Below, one piece after another: positions 54,449 to 64,000 of a stretch of DNA of 64,000 nucleotides (position 1 is the first letter of the stretch; the number at the start of each line of letters is the position of its first letter). The stretch spans positions 209,567,906-209,631,905 of the forward strand of contig OY986439.1 of assembly GCA_963920525.1 (NCBI GenBank), written 5' to 3'. Under the pieces are notes generated by a model. That model saw only the letters and a list, made by a program, of their open reading frames with translations. It was not told the DNA's origin and did no database searches. The position numbers and the translations under genes are program-made. This DNA is from Dichetophora obliterata (lineage: Eukaryota; Arthropoda; Insecta; Diptera; Sciomyzidae).

Positions 54449-54788
54449 TATAGTAATAACTTAATTGTTTTTTCTATGCCTAAAAATGCCTTTAAAACTG
54501 CTATTACTCTATTGTTAGACAGTTTATAATTTTGTTTTTATTTTATATCCTGATTTGTTATTGTCTATAAGGATAATTTATCCATAGACGGAAATAAATA
54601 AATAAATAAAATTTTAGATAAAATCTTAACTGCTTAAGATTTACAAACCTTATCGAGCAAATGATATGAAACTTTGACACAAGTTGAAAAAAAATTCCTA
54701 TATATTTACATATTACACTTGCTGTATTTGTCTTGTTATACAAAGAAGTAATCATGTTGATTAATTTCCATATCAGCATGGTTTCGTA

Positions 54789-56467
54789 TAGGGCATCCAA
54801 TACCGGGACCCCGAAATACCGCACTTTTCTTAGACCCGACAGTCACGGGTCTAAGTCACGATTACAAGGTCTTAAATCCCGGTGTTTTCGGGATCCCGGG
54901 ATTGCCTCCACTGCAAAAAAAATCCAAAATATTAAAACAAAAAATTTAATGATACTTGAAATACATGATACTTCCTAAGAAATTCTGAAATGTGATTTAA
55001 ATAATACAAAAATAAAAATTTTTTTAACTAACTGTACAATATATGCCGTGAAAATACCCAAATGTGGCCTTAAAAATTAAAAAAACAAAACTTCTTTAAA
55101 CAAGCTGTACAAAATAACACAAAATTCTTACTAAGACATACTAAAGTTATTATACTAATCAAAGTTATTTTTTTTTTTAAATAATTTTATGAACATGTCA
55201 AAAAAATTAAATAAAAGAATTGAAAAACCTGAAAGTGATTTTAATAATACTAAAATATAGCTTTTTTAGTTAGCTGTACAATATATAAAAAAAATATAAA
55301 AATTCAAACAATTCTTAAACTAACTGTAAAAAATATTGCAAAATACTTAAAAAACTTAACTTAAAAAACTTTAACTTAAAAAAACTAAAATTTTACCTTA
55401 AAAAAATCTATTTATTTAATTAATAAAAAACTAAAATAAAAAAATTAAAAAAAACTTCATTAAACAAGCTGTACAAAATATCACAAAATTCCTACTTAGA
55501 AATATTAAAATGACACTGTAGGGACGTCAAGCAGACAGACGAAAATATCGAGACACGTAAACTTATTTTTTGGTGGTAGCATTTAATGGAATACTCAGTT
55601 TTTCCAAATCAGATCAAAATCTCGAGATATTTCCGATTGAAATTGAGTCACTTTTAAACCCAATTTTAGCTATATTTTCCTTATTTTTGGAGATAAAAAT
55701 TTTGATCACCTCCGATTTTGCTAACAATTTCAGAATTAAAGCTACTTATGCAATAAAAACAAACACTAATTTGAGCAAAAAATTTTTAGATTTTTTTTTT
55801 AAGTTTTTAGGTTCAACATTAAAATTTGGTCTAAATGGAAGAAAAAGCGAAATTGCCTTACTTTTGAAAAATCATAGATAATTCGATTTTCACGATGGAG
55901 GTATTTTTGGAAAGACAATAAAAATTAATTGTTACAAAACTAGACAAATTTTTTAATTGAAGGTCAAATGCAAGTAACATATCAAAAGTCTGAATAGCTC
56001 AAGACTTTAATATGATTTGTAAAAACTGAGTATGACACTAAATGCTACGACCGAAAATTAAGTTTGCGTGTCTAGGCGTTTTTAAGTGTCTTTTCAAAAG
56101 TTGAAAATTTGCCTACAGTGTTATTAAACTATTCAATTTTTTTAAATAATTTTATTAACCTTCTGAATGACCTTATTTTATTAATTTTTTTTTTTTTTAA
56201 AAAAATTTATCTTTTTTTCAAAAATAAACAATAAATACTATCCAAACGTTTAATAGACACTGTCTTTTTTTAGTTTTTTATAATCTTCTGCAATGTTTTG
56301 TGTTGTAAAACAAGGCCATAACTACTTTGAAACTTCATATTACGTCTTCCGAAAAATTCGTTTTCTAAAGTTTGTCAAACCCGGGACTAGTCCCGGGATC
56401 CCGGAATTGTGTTTTTCAAATTCCGAAATCCCGGTATTACCGAAGCGCCCCGAAATTGAATGCCCTA
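54789..56467. mobile_element. hAT-type element inside the RT relic
   Basis: The ends are TAGGGCATCCAATACCGGGA and TAGGGCATTCAATTTCGGGG in inverted orientation, followed by CCCGGGATCCCGGGA-like palindromic words at both sides. The duplication is GTTTCGTA at 54781-54788 and GTTGCGTA at 56468-56475 (7 of 8). Removing the insert restores the RT motif QHGFV-RRRST in frame, which confirms the borders. No transposase was recognised. Confidence 0.88.
55512..56122. mobile_element. MITE with about 100-bp imperfect ends, nested in the hAT
   Basis: Left and right ends share ACACTGTAGG, GACACG.AAACTTA, GGTAGCATTTA/GTAGCATTTA and ATACTCAGTTTTT in inverted orientation. The flanks are ATTAAAAT (55504-55511) and ATTAAACT (56123-56130), a likely 8-bp duplication with one change. 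The ORF at 55570-55881 lies inside it, spans part of an arm and has no family features. Confidence 0.65.
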
Positions 56468-56905
56468 GTTGCGTACGTAGACGCTCAACTGTAACAAACT
56501 TAAGCCTGTTTTCTGAATATTGTATTTCGGCATTTAAAGATGGTTTTCCAGTAGATGCTATTTACACAGATTTTTTCCAAAGCTTTCGATAAAGTTTCAC
56601 ACTCAATTCCTAAAGCTTATATCTAAATCTTATCAAGTTTAAGCCCTTGTCCGCAGAAATAACAAAGTCTAAAGTAAGTTTAAAATTTATGGAACCTTAT
56701 GTGCAAGTCTCTGCATATCTCCTTCGTCCGTTCAAAATTGGAATATGCTACCATTATGTGGAATCTATTCAATGCTTCGCCTTGAACGAGTACGAAAATT
56801 ATTTTTAAGACTTGCATTGTGCTTCTTAAATTTTGAGGAAACCTTTCCTTTGAATGATGCTAGTGTAAGCTTTACAATATAAAATCTTTAAAAAAAAAAT
56901 AGAAT

Positions 56906-57279
56906 AATTTTTAATTAAAACATTCCAGAGTAACACAGGGTATATCGGCAAGTATAAGAAAATAAGAAATAATAGTCAAATTGTAAAAAAAAATGTAAAA
57001 AAAATTTTACATAAATAAATTCTTAAAGCGCATTCTTCTCAAATATGCTTATTTTCAGTAAATGATTTTCTTGTAACACGAAAAACTATCCCTTCACCAG
57101 AAAAAAAGTTTCTTATATCGAGTTTTGCTGATATTAAAAGCTTACAATAATTATTATCATTTCAAGGAAATGATAGAGGGGCATTTCACAGAAAAGTGGA
57201 AGTGACCACAAAAATAAAAGTTATTAAACATTTATTATTTTATGATATATTCTAAGAGAAACATTTTAATTTTAATAAT
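56906..57279. other. AT-rich spacer
   Basis: A perfect 9-bp-stem hairpin (TATCATTTC/GAAATGATA) lies near 57157-57177. Otherwise I see nothing. Confidence 0.4.
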
Positions 57280-57283
57280 TTAA

Positions 57284-57928
57284 CCCATTTTCTGCTGCGC
57301 TGCAAAAATTGTTGAATTTTTTGATACAAAGTATATTTCTAGAGAAATTAGGGTCCCCTGATTCCAAATCAGTCATCAAAAAATTTTAAAACCCATCTTT
57401 TTTTTCGTTATGTCATAAAATCAAATGTTCTATTAATCGAACCCATTTCTTATCCCATTTCTTTTTTCGTGTTAACACAATAAAAATGGGTAAGACACTG
57501 TCGTTTGCTGATTAAATTTGACATAACGCATTTGTATGGGATTTTATGGTATGGAAGAAGCGAACACTAACTTTGACTCATACCTGTGTCATCCAGGTGT
57601 TGCCAGGTCTTGATTTTTTTATTGCAAAAAAAAGTTTTGTCTTTTGGATAAAAGACCTCATCATTACTTTCTTTTTTTTAACTATACATATACATATATT
57701 TAATATTATTTACAAGAATGGTATAAAGGCATGGTATTTTTAAACCACATCCCCCAACGCTTTAAAATTACGGATGGTGATGGTGAATACCATTTTCAAA
57801 AAGCCAATGACACAAAGTAATATATGATATCAACGATATTCCTGATATCATTTAACTTCATAGTTAAAAAAATTAATGAAAATGGACAAATTATACGTTC
57901 GATTAGTTGAACACCAGTTGGAAATGGG
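57284..57928. mobile_element. piggyBac-like MITE flanked by TTAA
   Basis: The ends CCCATTTTCTGCTG and CCCATTTCCAACTG are inverted and sit between TTAA at 57280-57283 and TTAA at 57929-57932. TTAA duplication with CCC ends is the piggyBac signature. ATCGAACCCATTTC (57437) and the ATTAATCGAAC/GTTCGATTA pair form subterminal repeats. No transposase is present; the ORF at 57546-57743 is unassigned. Confidence 0.6.
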
Positions 57929-57932
57929 TTAA

Positions 57933-58960
57933 GCAATTTATATATAAATTCATTTACCATGATGATCAAATCGTTTGCACTTTTTCAAAAATGAAGTTTT
58001 TCTCTTTCGTAAATGTTTAGTAAATTTTTGGTAAACATTTTTGTTTTAGTAAAAATGGAAGGTATTGGCTCAAGCTAATGAAGAAATGGTTAAGGCAAGG
58101 AAAGGATAATATATTAATTTTTTTAATTACTAAATTACATAATTACTTAACTACCTAAGTACTTAATTACCCAATTAAACTAAAACATTGTCAGTCTGTC
58201 AGGCACGTGATAATATTAAAAAAAAAAATCTGTGGACTTTATTTAAAATCTTTTTACGCCGAAATTCTGCTAATGAGCAACAAAAATTTGGCTTTTAAAT
58301 ACCTCCTTCCTATGTTAGTTACTTTCGCTTAAATTTGTAATCGAACACAACTATTTGCAATGTTGGTTGACTGGACCAGTCCGACACGTGACAGTAGATG
58401 TCTTATCTTTTTCGCTTGCATTTAATAAAATTTAAAAAAGTTTGAACGTGCAATGAAGAAACAGAAGGCAATCTATTTAATTATACAAAAGGACTTCACT
58501 TCCAATGTGTAAATTTAGAACTTGCTGTACAAGAAACTCAAAAAATTAGTTGAATTTGTCTGTACGTGACCGTGGAATGCTCCTGAAACAGAATCAAGAA
58601 AAAATATACTGCAGTTTAAGGAAAATGTTTCTTGGACTAAGTAACTATTTTTTAGACTGATATTTTGCTCAATGCTACTTAATGCGTGCTTTTAATGTTG
58701 GTAGTAAATAAGTCCTCGTATTTGATTTTAAATCTATTAAAAGTCTTTGAATTTGCATTTGTGTGTTAAGATTTAAGCAATTTTTTTTACATATTTTTTT
58801 CACTGTTCTGTGATATGGAACCTTATAACTTGTAGTTACCTCAAGTTTTGGAATTCTTAACAAAGTTCGGAGGCCAAAAATTAATTTCGTTTACAAAAAC
58901 TGTTAAAATATTCACTTATTTTTTTTTTTTAATATAAACAACAAGCACTGCGAATTCATT
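57933..58960. other. Non-coding stretch
   Basis: A low-complexity tract of TTACTTAA/TTAATTAC words lies at about 58118-58185. Nothing else is supportable. Confidence 0.4.
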
Positions 58961-58964
58961 GAGC

Positions 58965-59723
58965 ACAATCCCAGCAAAATTTTTGAAACAAATGTGACAT
59001 GCATTCTTAGGCACACTGCTTCCAGAAGACATTCTTTAGATTCAATTGTGCTTCTTATTCATTGTGCCTTATCAAAAGTGCTTTCAAGAGGCATTTTCAT
59101 GAATTACTTATGGAAGACATTCAAATAGCATTTAAATTCAATTAAAGTAACAAAAAATTATATATAATTATAAAATATGTTTTAGATATTTTATGTAGTA
59201 TTTTTTAAACTGAAAACAAAACCCAACCACTTTCTACTTCCAACACCAAAATGGCGTGAAAATCGTGAAAGGAGTATTTTACGAGGAGTTTTTTTAACCC
59301 CCAACAAAAGCCAAACACTTCTCATTTATAACAGAAAAATAGCGAAAAAATCGGGAAAAGGGATATTTTCCGTTGGATTTTTTACAATCCCCTAACCACA
59401 AAAACCGTTTGATTCATCTTAAAGTTCTCCTGAAAAACACCTACTACAATCCGTTGATTGAAAGGCTCAAAGAAACCTTCCATTGATAAAATTCTGGAAT
59501 CACTTTTAGAGAAGACTAAGCAACACAATTGATCAATAGAAGCTAGGTCAAAGTCCTTTCAAGGGCTGAAATGGCCAGTTTATTATTATTAAGGAAAGCA
59601 TTAGTCCCAATGACATGCATATGTTAAAAGAATGCCTTCTGGGTACGAAAGTGGAAGGTATGGAATTCAAGACTTTCCCTTCCACTTTACCTTCTTTTGT
59701 AAACACTTTTTTGCTGGGATTGT
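58965..59723. mobile_element. Inverted-end element (ACAATCCCAGCAAAA)
   Basis: ACAATCCCAGCAAAA at 58965 is inverted at 59709-59723 (TTTTTTGCTGGGATTGT). ACATGCAT words lie in both halves (58999 and 59612). No target duplication was found and no transposase is visible. Superfamily unresolved. Confidence 0.5.
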
Positions 59724-60860
59724 TTACATTTTATCTTTTTTAACTTTCAAAAATTTGATATTTTCCTGCAGAACCTATATCTTGTATTGTTTTTTCAAGT
59801 CGAATATTACAATTTTTGGAAAATTTAAAGGTACATAATTTCTATTAAAGCAGTTTTAGGGTGCATCCAAGAAATGACATAAAAATGTCCATACTTTTTA
59901 CTTTGTTGTTTACTTTACGCTGAATTCTTGTTTAAACCTTAGCTGCTGATATGTTTTTTTATAATTATCATGATGTAGTTTTTCTTAAAATTTTTTTTAA
60001 TATCCTTACTAAACTCATTGCATGCAGTTCTAGATATTCTTAAGATGTTCAAATGTTAACATTTGGCAAACTTAATCGATCAGCACCACAATCAGACAAC
60101 CAATCCTTGAGAACTGACAACAAGGTTGCCATCTACCGTAAAATAGTCAAAACCAATTTTTTTGTTTTGGCTTCTGAAAAAACCTTGCACTTGTTTATCA
60201 ATTCCCTCTTCATACTTTTCACAGTAATAAAACACATGAAATCCTGACAACGCACATGCGTTTAATTTTAACTAAAGCAAAAAAAAAAAAGGAAAACCAA
60301 CAATTTATGCTTCCGTTTTTTATACTGTTGTTGCTGATTGCTTTTATTATAAAGCGCATACAAAGAAAAATAAAAACAAACAAATAAAGCAATAGCCAAA
60401 ACAAACATGCAAACAATTTATTTTTGTTATTCAATCAATTAAATAATTTTACAAAATTCGGTTTTTTGTGCTTTTTATTTTTTGTTATGGTATATTTTAC
60501 CATAAATAGTGGAAGTAATTTGTGCTAGCAAACACATACATACATATGTGATATGGTTTAATTTTCTTTTTTATGTTTTTTATGGGGTGTGGGAAAATCG
60601 AAGTGTATTTTTAAAAGGAGAAAAAATTATTTAAAGTAAGTGAGCGTTTGTTTATAAAAGTATGCATTAAATTATTGTAATGCTCAGTAACAAGGTTAAA
60701 AACCAGGAAGTAAATACACAAGCTATTGCCAAAAAACATGTGCCGTAACTCAAATGCTCAAATACATAAGTAAACAAATTGTTTTTAAAAGCAATTTTAT
60801 AAGTTTATTTTTAAAAATTTACTTTTCCGAAAACATCACTTTTGTGTAGCTTATGTGTTT
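59724..60860. other. Non-coding stretch
   Basis: No gene recognised; AAACAA-rich runs around 60360-60420. Confidence 0.4.
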
Positions 60861-60867
60861 AAAATTG

Positions 60868-61083
60868 GTGTACAAATAATTATAAATCGATGACCGATCG
60901 AGGCTAAATCCTACAGTTGCCTTTAAGCTAGTGCTTATGAGAGCGCACAGAAGGTGTTGAGAAACTTTAAATTTGGTGTTGAGAAACTTTAAATTTAAGC
61001 ATAAAAATTTAAAATTTGTTTAAAGTTGGTGTACAAACAATAATAAAACGATGACCGATCGAAGATAAGTCCTACAGTTGGCG
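60868..61083 (+). repeat. 160-bp direct duplication
   Basis: GTGTACAAATAATTATAAA, CGATGACCGATCGAGGC and TCCTACAGTTG at 60868 recur as GTGTACAAACAATAATAAA, CGATGACCGATCGAAGA and TCCTACAGTTG at 61029. Within copy 1, GGTGTTGAGAAACTTTAAAT is itself repeated in tandem (60954 and 60975). Confidence 0.6.
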
Positions 61084-62150
61084 TTGAGAAACTTGAACCG
61101 CGTTTTTGACGAAACCACGTTTTTTGACCTTACGGACTCGATTTTTGAAGAACTCTTTAACTGATTGGGTTAAAACTTTAGGGGATTGTTTAAAACATGT
61201 GTAGTTTTGGCCCGAGCTGAAGCATAATTTTACATTTATTTTTAACCCATTTTTTTGAACATTTTTTTTAAACAATTTTAGTTGCTAAAAAAAAAAAACC
61301 AAACGTCCTCTATTTTATTACTTTTGCCCAAAGCTTTACTTTCACTACCCCGGCTATAGCCACTAGGGACATTCTACGGGAAATGGGAAAATATGTGATT
61401 TTTTTAAATTGATATGATTATAACCAATTTATTCTTGACGCAATGTATAAAAGTTAAATTTACATGATCTATAAAAATTATTTGGAAAAAACAAGACTGA
61501 GTATTTTTTCACTACGACAAGTTGTTGCTTTTTTGTGAACGAGTGGTACGAGTTTTTCACACCATTCCACGATGTCGCACTAGTCCCACGATGTCCCACG
61601 ATGTCCCACTAGTCACAATTTCTACTTTCTATATTTTCTTGCAGAAATTAAATTTGGTGCTAGTTTTTAGTTTCAGTTGTAGTCTATTTAATCATTTAAT
61701 ATCATAGTAAAAAACATCTGGCTATGCATAGTTTTTGTGCTCAAATGTCGATTGAGAGTGCAGAAGGCGGAGGTTAGGTATTTTTGACTGTCCCACCAGT
61801 CACACTCCTTTAGCCAATGAAATATCACCAAATATTTATATGAGTTATTTTTTTCGGTAATAATCTATTGTAAAATATCTATTTGATCATTATATAACAA
61901 CAAAATATAAAGTTACAGGTATAAAAATTAGGGATTCTGAAGTAAACTGTCCCACCAGTCACTATGGAAAGCCCTACTGGCATATTTTTTTTAAAAACCT
62001 TTTTGGATTTTTTGTTTGAGACGTTTGTAACTGGATATATCATGAGAGGAAGTTTTTTTCGGGCCAACATTCCAGCCGCCATTTTGTCGCCGTGCATGCC
62101 TTTTTTAAATATTTTTATGTACTCAAATTTGTTACTAATAACGTGTACTA
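61084..62150. other. Non-coding stretch with TGTCCCACYAGTCAC words
   Basis: TGTCCCACTAGTCAC (61601) and CTGTCCCACCAGTCAC (61787 and 61947) recur, as does CCACGATGTC in tandem (61568-61605). The two short overlapping ORFs around 61879-62209 lie on opposite strands and neither has family features. Confidence 0.4.
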
Positions 62151-62400
62151 ACCCTCCAGGAAATGTGAGCATTCCCGGATGTTACCAGGAAACATTCCAT
62201 GGAATGTAGGAAGCATTCCCCTTTGTTGCACACTCCATTGCTTTTTTAACATAGCATGTCATTAGAGGGAAACATTCCTCCCCGCTGTGTTAAAAAGTTA
62301 TGTGGAAACATTCCTCTCCGCTGTCCTCAAAAGTGAATTGGAAGCAGTCCTCCCCCCTGTTTTAAGAATTAATGTGGAAACATTCCTCTCCCTTGTTATG
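62150..62400 (+). repeat. Degenerate 38-bp minisatellite (GGAAACATTCCTC)
   Basis: GGAAACATTCCTC.CCGCTGT-type units start near 62259, 62301, 62340 (GGAAGCAGTCCTC) and 62374. The array is preceded by the 16-bp palindrome ACATTCCATGGAATGT (62191). A reversed GGGGAATGTTTC lies at 62676, beyond the tRNA-like sequence, so the locus may be one composite element spanning 62150-62690. Confidence 0.55.
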
Positions 62401-62404
62401 AAAA

Positions 62405-62476
62405 TGGATTCGGCCAGGATTCGAACCCGGGACCCCTGAGCGACAGTCGAGCGCTCTACCACTAGACTATCGAATT
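62405..62476 (-). ncRNA. tRNA-like sequence / possible SINE head
   Basis: On the minus strand, TAGTCTAGTGG (A box) and GGTTCGAATCC (B box) are both perfect pol III promoter words. The T arm folds (CCGGG TTCGAAT CCTGG) and the acceptor stem pairs at five of seven positions (ATTCG with CGAAT). The anticodon arm is irregular, so I do not call an isoacceptor. It shares CGGGTTCGA.TCCTGGCCG and GACT.TCGCT.AGGGGTCC with 43645-43723. Confidence 0.55.
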
Positions 62477-62576
62477 CTACAATAAGCGGCTTTAAAACAA
62501 TGATATTAATATTTTCTATTGTCATTGCTTGACAATAAATAAAAGTTTCCACATGCATTTTTAAAGACGCGGTTTG

Positions 62577-62678
62577 GAAACAATATAAATACGAAACTAC
62601 CCTTAAGCTTCCAAAAGATACGGTGATGAAACAATATAAATACAAAACTACCCTTAAGCTTTCAAAAGATACGGTGGG
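62577..62678 (+). repeat. Tandem repeat, 2 x 51 bp
   Basis: GAAACAATATAAATAC.AAACTACCCTTAAGCTT.CAAAAGATACGGTG occurs at 62577-62627 and 62628-62678 with about three differences. Confidence 0.75.
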
Positions 62679-62991
62679 GAATGTTTCTTTATAGCGTGTA
62701 TCAAATTAATCCATAAAGTGACCTTAAGTAACGCAGCAGCATTTTTTAGCAAATATTACTTTATGAGCAAAGTAAGTATGAGTGTGTGTGTGCCAATAAG
62801 TATGCGAATGTGTGCAATAAGGAATATTTTTTAAATTTAAACTTGAATTAAGAACGCTTTGTGCCCAAAATAAAGCACTCGAGGCTTGTCTTAAGATTAT
62901 TCTTAACCAAAAAAATAACGCACACTTTTAGGCATTTTTATACAAAAGTATAGTTTGTGCTGACCTTCTGCATCTGTTTGAAAATCTTTTA

Positions 62992-63065
62992 CTGTTTTAT
63001 TTTGTATAACGAAAATGCACAGCAACGACAAGCAAGACACGAGAAGCAATAGAATTTCGTATATA
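62992..63065 (+). repeat. Short conserved repeat shared with 7166-7245
   Basis: See 7166-7245. CAACGACAAGCAAGACACGA is identical in both copies. Surrounding bases to 62700 and from here to 63580 carry no coding signal. Confidence 0.5.
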
Positions 63066-64000
63066 AAAAGTATTGTTAATTCGTAAGAATAATGCAGTTA
63101 GTTTAAACCAAAAAATTAATGATTTTATTTGAACGCCTAAGAGTATGCAATCTTCATTTATTTCACATAAGGTATGCAAAGCAATACTTACATTAACTGC
63201 AGCTCAGGTTCAAATGCTACACGTCAACAGTCTTATTTTTTCCTCTTGATGAAGATTTTAATTTTTTTATTTGCACTTATTTCAGTTTTTCGCACAATTT
63301 GATTTATTTTCTTTTTTAAATAATAAATTTTAAACTTTTAGCTTTCAGAATTTCTTTCAATGTCAGTTTGCTTAAAAGTGATTATTAAGGTTTATTATTT
63401 GTTTTACATGCTCTTATAACATTTTTACTGCAACGATAAGAAGCAAATAACTTTTAATATACAAATAAAATACAAAAAAAATGCTTGCATGCTTGTAGGC
63501 GCTTTGTAAATTTGCTCTTAATTCCTCTTTGTTTTCATTCTAAACACTTATAGGCGCTGTTATTATAACTTTTTTATTCAAATACACACAGATACACACA
63601 CACACAGACCGATTTTTTACACTAAATACCCTAAAAGTTGGCCACCTTCTTTTGTTTTTTTTTGTTGTTTTTGTTTATATTACGTGACATGCAGCTTGTC
63701 GCTAAAGAGTTTGATTTTTTTTGTATTTTCTATAGTCATGTTGTTGTATTAGCCACTTTATGTTGTAGTCATTAAAATGAGTGACGATAGCAGCGCAAGA
63801 AGAACCTGTTCAGAAAAACAAAAAAACGCTACATTAAAGCATGACAGCAGAAAAAAAAGGACATGCTCTTACAAACACACCAATAACGCACACGCACACA
63901 CTCTCAGCTCTACAAACAAAGCAAACAGCTTCTACGCTGTCCTTCTAAGCAGCAAGAACAAAAAATGAACAGTCGTAAAATATTTTGTATAATAGCAGCT
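63066..64000. other. Non-coding end of window
   Basis: A (CA)n tract lies at about 63583-63608. The ORF at 63777-63968 is Ser/Lys/Asn-rich, low in complexity and without family features; I do not call it a gene. Confidence 0.4.

Larger units (their letters stand above)
52690..54608 (+). mobile_element. Older CR1/Jockey-type relic with (AAAT)n tail, split by a mariner MITE
   Basis: The relic runs from the RT N-terminus (FFANYFKSNF near 52712) to an (AATA)n tail at 54590-54608. The mariner-type insert at 53928-54448 separates the C-terminal codons from the 3' untranslated region. The 5' side abuts the minus-strand element. Related to 24105-25494. Confidence 0.75.
54735..56905 (+). mobile_element. 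RT relic interrupted by a hAT element
   Basis: The codons QHGFV end at 54788 and RRRSTVTNLSLFSEYC resumes at 56476, exactly across the inserted hAT. Further on come FPVDAIYTDF (about 56540) and then, after a large deletion, WNLFNASP-like and RLERVRKLFLRLAL sequence near 56750-56830. It is a heavily decayed CR1/Jockey-type copy. The 5' limit is uncertain. Confidence 0.75.

Noticed and set aside
62298..62645. 115-aa ORF on the minus strand
   Set aside because: It runs through the tRNA-like sequence and minisatellite repeats; not a real coding region.

Overview
This window looks like AT-rich nuclear DNA from an insect, most likely a higher fly of tephritid type. The reasons are the overall base composition, long stretches with no coding potential, and a transposon mix of CR1/Jockey-like and LOA-like non-LTR retrotransposons, hAT, mariner, PIF/Harbinger-like, piggyBac-like and Sola-like DNA transposons and Helentron/DINE-like repeats. 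The species assignment is an inference. I found no convincing host protein-coding gene, no rRNA, no intact canonical tRNA and no CRISPR array. Everything with protein similarity is transposon-derived. The window could be intergenic, intronic or pericentromeric.

Layout. 0-9.5 kb: small repeats, including a foldback-like double array (0.4-1.3 kb), an element with about 185-bp inverted ends (4.0-5.2 kb) and a Harbinger-type MITE (5.6 kb). 9.5-12.8 kb: two nested Harbinger-like elements and one further inverted-end element. 16.0-18.6 kb: a hAT element with 8-bp target duplications and a frameshifted transposase. 19-26 kb: a transposase-like remnant, TTAA-flanked ends, 153-bp minisatellites, a Harbinger-like element and a 5'-truncated reverse transcriptase. 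26.6-30.9 kb: a 'Russian doll', with MITEs inside a hAT inside a LOA retrotransposon inside a Helentron-like repeat. 31.3-34.9 kb: a decayed hAT holding a BED-finger exon, a minisatellite hairpin, a large palindrome and a second hAT. 38.3 kb: a MITE with 51-bp ends. 39.9-43.0 kb: hAT within hAT. 43.9-47.1 kb: a Sola-like transposon with a broken transposase. 49.1-52.7 kb: the youngest-looking element, a CR1/Jockey-type retrotransposon on the minus strand with an uninterrupted endonuclease/reverse transcriptase ORF. 52.7-56.9 kb: older reverse transcriptase relics split by a mariner MITE and by a hAT that itself contains another element. 57-64 kb: a piggyBac-like MITE, minisatellites and a tRNA-like sequence.

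Insertion order can be read directly. Many elements have matching target-site duplications, and removing the insert rejoins the host reading frame or repeat (clearest at 54.8-56.5 kb and at 9.55-10.75 kb). The most notable mechanistic signal is at 52.04-52.08 kb. ORF1 of the young retrotransposon stops directly after an in-phase A_AAA_AAC heptamer, ORF2 continues in the -1 frame with no upstream AUG, and a 10-bp hairpin follows. This is the arrangement expected for programmed -1 frameshifting.
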